Below the pieces are notes generated by a model. The model did no database searches and was not told where the DNA came from. It worked only from the letters and a program-made list of their open reading frames with translations. A stretch of DNA of 57,307 nt from Rhodopirellula sp. SM50. Its GTDB lineage: Bacteria > Planctomycetota > Planctomycetia > Pirellulales > Pirellulaceae. The stretch spans positions 1-57,307 of the forward strand of contig NZ_NTFY01000044.1 in the NCBI RefSeq assembly GCF_002289565.1, in the 5' to 3' direction. Made by a program: the position numbers and the translations under genes. Shown one piece after another: positions 54,357-57,307 of this stretch; the stretch's first letter is position 1, and each line of letters opens with the position of its first letter.

Positions 54357-55120
54357 CGTGGACGCTGGCGTCGGCTAGCGGCGCAAGCGTGGGCCGTCAC
54401 CGAGGACGGAGAGACGACGTTGAATTTGTAAAACCTTGCACGCCGCGCTCCATGTGCACGGCATTGTTCTACGAGTTTTCGCTGTGTCGATTGTACCGCT
54501 TACTGGTCAGAGTTGGTGCATTCATTACAGTATTCGCCCATTGTCGTCGGAAGTAGATCAGCGTTACCACAATCCAGTATGCGGGAATTCTTGAATCGCC
54601 GCGCGCCATTCAATCTCAAGTGGATCTGGTCCATTGACGGGTTCGACGATCATTTCAGGGCATTACTCCAGTCTCGTTGTCTTTGTCGTAGAACGAGCGC
54701 CAGAACTTTGTCGCTCCTCAGGTGGGCCGGTCACAAGACTGGATTAGAACGGATCCTGCCAGACGGTGCCAGTTTCTCAGGCTCAGGCTGGGCTCAGGCG
54801 AATTCGAGCTGGGCGGCAGCAGGACGGGCCGGTTCCGGCTCCGGCTCCTTTGCACTTTCTTGCTCACTTTTCGCACGACCAGTCGTACCAAGTGCGAAAA
54901 GCCTTCCCCCATCGCGGCGTCCGAGCTATCCCGGAGGGATCACAGCGAGTAGCCGGAGGTCCGCGCAGCGGCACCTCCGGACCACGCCCCCCAATCCACC
55001 CCTCGACCCCGGACGGGGTCGCACAACGTTGCTGAGCACCTGCATCAGGCACGGACGCCAACGCGATCTCTCGCAAAGACGCGTCACACGGCGTCCGGCC
55101 ACGTCGAACAATCTGCCCCC
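54357..55120. other. 764-bp cassette-like stretch without a recognisable gene
   Basis: Between the duplicated unit and attC-like site b. It contains low-complexity GGCTCAGGCTGGGCTCAGG and GGTTCCGGCTCCGGCTCC and the hairpins at 54953-55021. Open frames on both strands look like repeat translation. Confidence 0.6.
54953..55021. repeat. paired hairpin repeat (CCGGAGGT / CGACCCC)
   Basis: CCGGAGGT (54953-54960) pairs with ACCTCCGG (54973-54980); CGACCCC (55004-55010) pairs with GGGGTCG (55015-55021). Looks like a dispersed intergenic repeat. Confidence 0.65.
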
Positions 55121-55210
55121 CGAACACCGTCCGCTTCTGGAATCACTTGCCCGCAGTTCACCACTTCAATAAACTCAACTCGGCTTGTCACGTGCATCGT
55201 CTGGTTCGCC
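55121..55210 (-). repeat. attC-like recombination site b
   Basis: Minus strand: GGCGAACCAGACGATGCACG ... GCGGACGGTGTTCG. GAT(G)CACGTG pairs approximately with CAAGTGATTC, leaving an unpaired G as in site c. The TPR gene stop (55175-55177) lies inside it. Confidence 0.6.
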
Positions 55211-55678
55211 GTTTACCTTGGCCTTTCGTAAGTGTTTTGCCATGGGTTCCGCGTGATACGATCCAAGCCGTTCCAGATGGATCAAATCTCGTTCTGCCTC
55301 ATTCAACCGTCCAGCTTTCATGTGCAATCCCATTCTGGCGACCAGTACGTCATCGTCGTCAGGGTCAAGTTCGAGTGAGGAATTGTAGAATTGCATCAAC
55401 GTAGAAGTGTCATTATCAATCTCGCCGTAGGCGTTCGCCAGCAGCCAATGAACGGTCGGATTGAACGGATTGAGCTCCAATGATCGTAGCAGGTGCTCGC
55501 GCGCAACCCTGTAATCGGAAAGCTCATCATCAGTGTATCCGATCGACTCATTGAGTTCCTGTTGCGACCATCGATCCATAGCCTGTTTCTGGAGTGCAGA
55601 AATCAGTCTATACGCGGCTCGAAATTCTGAAAGTGCGGCGATTGCACGCTGCTTTGAGATGTATGCTTCAGGAATCAC
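55175..55678 (-). CDS. TPR-repeat protein
   Basis: 167 residues from GTG 55678, only about 20 bp after attC-like site c. Tetratricopeptide units are seen at about 56-90 (AREHLLRSLELNPFNPTVHWLLANAYGE) and about 92-125 (FYNSSLELDPDDDDVLVARMGLHM), followed by a third partial one (GRLNEAERDLIHLE). It probably mediates protein-protein contact. No signal peptide. The last codons and stop are contributed by site b. A typical cassette-type gene: short, single, promoterless-looking. Confidence 0.8.
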   Translation of the reverse strand: MIPEAYISKQRAIAALSEFRAAYRLISALQKQAMDRWSQQELNESIGYTDDELSDYRVAREHLLRSLELNPFNPTVHWLLANAYGEIDNDTSTLMQFYNSSLELDPDDDDVLVARMGLHMKAGRLNEAERDLIHLERLGSYHAEPMAKHLRKAKVNGEPDDARDKPS

Positions 55679-55698
55679 GTCGCAAATGTTTTCAGTCG

Positions 55699-55788
55699 GC
55701 GAACGCTACCGATCACTGAGCGGCGACGGTTGACTCTCATTTCGCAAATCGCTCGACTTCGCCGCTTCAGTGCATCGGATGGTTCGTC
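55699..55788 (-). repeat. attC-like recombination site c
   Basis: The clearest site. Minus-strand left arm GAACCATCCGATGCACTGAA + GCGGCGAAG; right arm CGTCGCCGCTCAGTGATCGG + TAGCGTTCGC. CCGAT(G)CACTGA(A)GCGGCGA pairs fully with the right arm except for two extrahelical bases (G and A) on the same side, the hallmark of attC. The antitoxin stop (55706) lies inside it. Confidence 0.75.
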
Positions 55789-55927
55789 GTGATTTGCGGA
55801 TCGTTCGACCGGAAGCCTTTTGATCTGCTTGAACCTTTGCAACCAGTCCCTCAAGAGTGCCGCCAGCATCTGCCAGCATTTTCTCTCGAACGGAGTGCAG
55901 TTCATCAAGTATTGGATTCTTCGTCAT
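55706..55927 (-). CDS. antitoxin partner of the PIN toxin
   Basis: 73 residues from ATG 55927 (GGTGGAG 5 nt upstream; GTG 55936 is possible). MTKNPILDELHSVREKMLAD, then GGTLEGLVAKVQADQKASG, matches the small helical proteins encoded beside PIN toxins of the YIETS type. The C-terminal 25 residues come from attC-like site c. It overlaps the toxin 3' end by 23 bp; toxin-first order is common for this subtype. Confidence 0.75.
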   Translation of the reverse strand: MTKNPILDELHSVREKMLADAGGTLEGLVAKVQADQKASGRTIRKSRRTIRCTEAAKSSDLRNESQPSPLSDR

Positions 55928-56399
55928 TATCTCCACCTAAAAACTCTGCGGGAGTACAGATCAGCAACTGCCCCAGCCCCTCGCTATCGAGCAATTCATA
56001 GACCCGGGGAAGCTCATGAGCGTTCGCGATGTGTTTACAGTTGAGTGTCAGCAGGTAGTTTACACCACCGAGTGCGGCAGCGGCCACATGCAATGCATCG
56101 GCAGCGGCTTTCTGTGGCATCAGATGGGCGGAAACGATCCTGGCGGCAAGGGCCTGTGCATCCTGCCCCACGTCGACAAGTTCTAAGCCATCCAGCAATT
56201 CGAGTCGATCCTGTGCGGCGGTTGGATCGCCAGCAGACGCTTCGTTGATCACGAGCTGCGATGTCACAAGATCAAATTTGGGTCCTTCCAAATCCCACCA
56301 ATCTCGAGCCTGCTGTTGCATCGCCGCAGTTTGGATATCGCGACTCGGCCACGCGGTCGCGTAGCTCACGATCGACGTTTCGATGTAAACAGTATCCAT
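55905..56399 (-). CDS. PIN-domain (VapC-like) ribonuclease toxin
   Basis: 164 residues. The acidic site is seen as Glu7 in VYIETSIVSY (a Glu-type PIN subgroup in place of Asp), Glu in LVINEASAGDP, Asp in KAAADALHVAAAA and the polar TLNCKHIANA. Such toxins cleave RNA (often tRNA or rRNA) when the antitoxin is lost. ATG 56399 has AGGA 7 nt upstream and lies 18 bp after attC-like site d. With the downstream antitoxin it forms a toxin-antitoxin module, a gene type that stabilises cassette arrays. Confidence 0.9.
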   Translation of the reverse strand: MDTVYIETSIVSYATAWPSRDIQTAAMQQQARDWWDLEGPKFDLVTSQLVINEASAGDPTAAQDRLELLDGLELVDVGQDAQALAARIVSAHLMPQKAAADALHVAAAALGGVNYLLTLNCKHIANAHELPRVYELLDSEGLGQLLICTPAEFLGGDNDEESNT

Positions 56400-56416
56400 C
56401 AGATCATCCTACCATC

Positions 56417-56490
56417 GACGAACGGCGGCGATTGATTTTCCATTGTCAAAAACCACGACTCCGCGATTTCGGTTGATCGCTTGGTTCGTC
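56417..56490 (-). repeat. attC-like recombination site d
   Basis: Minus strand: GACGAACCAAGCGATCAACC ... AATCGCCGCCGTTCGTC. The outer GACGAAC/GTTCGTC is a perfect 7-bp inverted pair; the right arm is shorter than in site c. The membrane protein stop (56446) lies inside it. Confidence 0.65.
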
Positions 56491-56955
56491 GTGTTCACTA
56501 TGTCGATGTACCGAATGAGGCTGGAACAACTTGGTCCGCCTTGCCAAACTAACAAAGGCAAAACAACAGGCAAAAGTCAGAGCAAAGGCGATCGAAGCGA
56601 GTCCCCATGCAGTAACGACATCGCGAGGTATGTCCCAGTAAAGAAGCGGCGCTTTATTGCACCAAAACGCGTTTAGATTGCCAACGATGGCACCGCCCAA
56701 AAGAAATACCGGTCGGTTTCGGACCACAGGAAAATTAATTGCGAGCACACTGAGCAAGCCAAGCAAAGCGCCGCCCAAGGGTGGAACCTCCGTGCTGAAA
56801 GAATCGGTCCAGAACAGCACCCACTGTAGAGCGGTCCCTCCGAAAAAGCCTGTTACAAATGACGGTACTGCCCGACAGCGCGATCCGCCCGCTGGCGCGA
56901 CATCCACGGTGGACACGGGAGAGTATGGATTCGGAACTTCTTTCACGGCTTGCAT
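56446..56955 (-). CDS. small polytopic membrane protein, unrecognised
   Basis: 169 residues from ATG 56955, 15 bp after attC-like site e. Four hydrophobic segments follow a 30-residue Pro/Val-rich head: AVPSFVTGFFGGTALQWVLF, GGALLGLLSVLAINF, PVFLLGGAIVGNL and WGLASIAFALTFACCFAFV. The C-terminus HDEPSDQPKSRSRGF is translation of the attC-like site d arm. Function unknown; an in-frame extension to 56991 would read through site e and is less likely. Confidence 0.65.
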   Translation of the reverse strand: MQAVKEVPNPYSPVSTVDVAPAGGSRCRAVPSFVTGFFGGTALQWVLFWTDSFSTEVPPLGGALLGLLSVLAINFPVVRNRPVFLLGGAIVGNLNAFWCNKAPLLYWDIPRDVVTAWGLASIAFALTFACCFAFVSLARRTKLFQPHSVHRHSEHDEPSDQPKSRSRGF

Positions 56956-56969
56956 AGGCGTTTCGAATC

Positions 56970-57000
56970 GACGAACGGCGGTGCACCACATGGTTCACGC
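56970..57000 (-). repeat. short or degenerate attC-like site e
   Basis: Minus strand: GTGAACCATGTGGTGCACCG, CCGTTCGTC. It keeps GAACCA and GTTCGTC with GGTGCACC between them, but the long arms are missing. Confidence 0.45.
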
Positions 57001-57307
57001 GTCCAGCCACGACGACGGCACGCGCCATCGTCGCTGACGGCCAATGTACTCGATCGGAATCGCAAAGGGAAATTCAGCATCCCAATCAGCGGTCGGCACT
57101 TCAGGCGTTGGTTACCTACGTTGGAATCAACAGGCGTCGGTTTGTCTTCTTCGGCCGAGTCGACCGCGCACCGATCGAACGATGACATCAAATGCGAATC
57201 TTAGGAAACAGCGGTCTGATGAAATCCGGTGGGCGCCCTCCGGGTCACGATCCAACGACGGCGAATCAATTGCCACAAAAAACGCGAGAAGACGCAAAAG
57301 AAGAAGT
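56990..57307 (-). pseudogene. large direct repeat copy 2 with broken ORF, partial at window edge
   Basis: Matches 54071-54356. The same ORF is interrupted by a TAA (after QTAVS) and a 29-bp insert at about 57096-57124 that shifts frame after DKPTP. The correct C-terminus (TPEVPTADWD ... RRWRVPSSWLDA) can still be read in the other frame and stops just before site e. Probably a decayed duplicate of the cassette at 54.1 kb. It continues past the window end. Confidence 0.7.

Noticed and set aside
54864..55127. 87-codon minus-strand ORF starting at the end of attC-like site b
   Set aside because: Position fits a cassette gene, but nearly all of it is translated hairpin repeat (VEGWIGG..VPLRGPPA), so I do not call it.
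54513..55172. 219-codon plus-strand ORF in the cassette region
   Set aside because: Runs through hairpin repeats and attC-like site b, opposite to the array direction; protein looks like repeat translation.

Overview
The window looks like chromosomal DNA of a planctomycete, most likely a Pirellulaceae (Rhodopirellula-like) bacterium. The basis is gene content: two DUF1598 proteins, a secreted CGCE-repeat cysteine-rich protein, a membrane Ser/Thr kinase with a large extracellular part, a sulfatase, a di-haem oxidoreductase, an S9 peptidase carrying a VHL-like domain, and many short palindromic intergenic repeats. Many genes lack a strong Shine-Dalgarno, so several starts are uncertain.

Layout. 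0.3-4.8 kb: divergent receiver protein and large propeller/PDZ/PAS histidine kinase. 4.8-14.4 kb: SMP-30 lactonase-like protein, nnrE, zinc ribbon, zwf, Bcp peroxiredoxin, the S9/VHL peptidase, and a three-gene ABC exporter operon whose permease has lost its middle. 14.6-21.8 kb: Ser/Thr kinase, 2-hydroxyacid dehydrogenase, and a 4-bp-overlapping radical SAM / flavin-dependent halogenase-like pair. 22.3-31.6 kb: Cys-rich secreted protein, M90 peptidase with SEC-C tail, threonine aldolase, di-haem oxidoreductase, and two DUF1598 proteins flanking bpt. 31.9-34.9 kb: gnd followed after 2 bp by a formylmethanofuran dehydrogenase subunit B-like gene. 35.5-42.3 kb: housekeeping core (rseP, dxr, ftsH) and a secreted SMP-30 protein. 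42.5-51 kb: a large unknown membrane-anchored protein and the three-gene operon of circularly permuted ATP-grasp, alpha-E and transglutaminase/DUF2126 proteins. 51-53.4 kb: sulfatase and a small secreted protein.

53.5-57.3 kb differs from the rest. Small unrelated genes (ester cyclase, TPR protein, PIN toxin with antitoxin, membrane protein, a duplicated unknown ORF) all lie on the minus strand. They are separated by hairpin-forming sites of roughly 75-90 bp that share a GAACCA... left arm, a ...GTTCG right end and unpaired bases. Where a cassette gene is clear, its start lies about 15-45 bp after a site, and several stops fall inside the next site. I read this as an integron-like gene-cassette array with attC-type sites of a non-standard class; no integrase is in the window.

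A second theme is repeats at gene ends: at least four genes (nnrE, the 2-hydroxyacid dehydrogenase, the FhcB-like gene, the unknown 42.5-kb gene) take their stop codon from a dispersed palindromic repeat. zwf and gnd (oxidative pentose-phosphate pathway), the two SMP-30 proteins and the C1-pathway FhcB-like protein suggest a sugar/C1-oxidation flavour, but they are not one operon.
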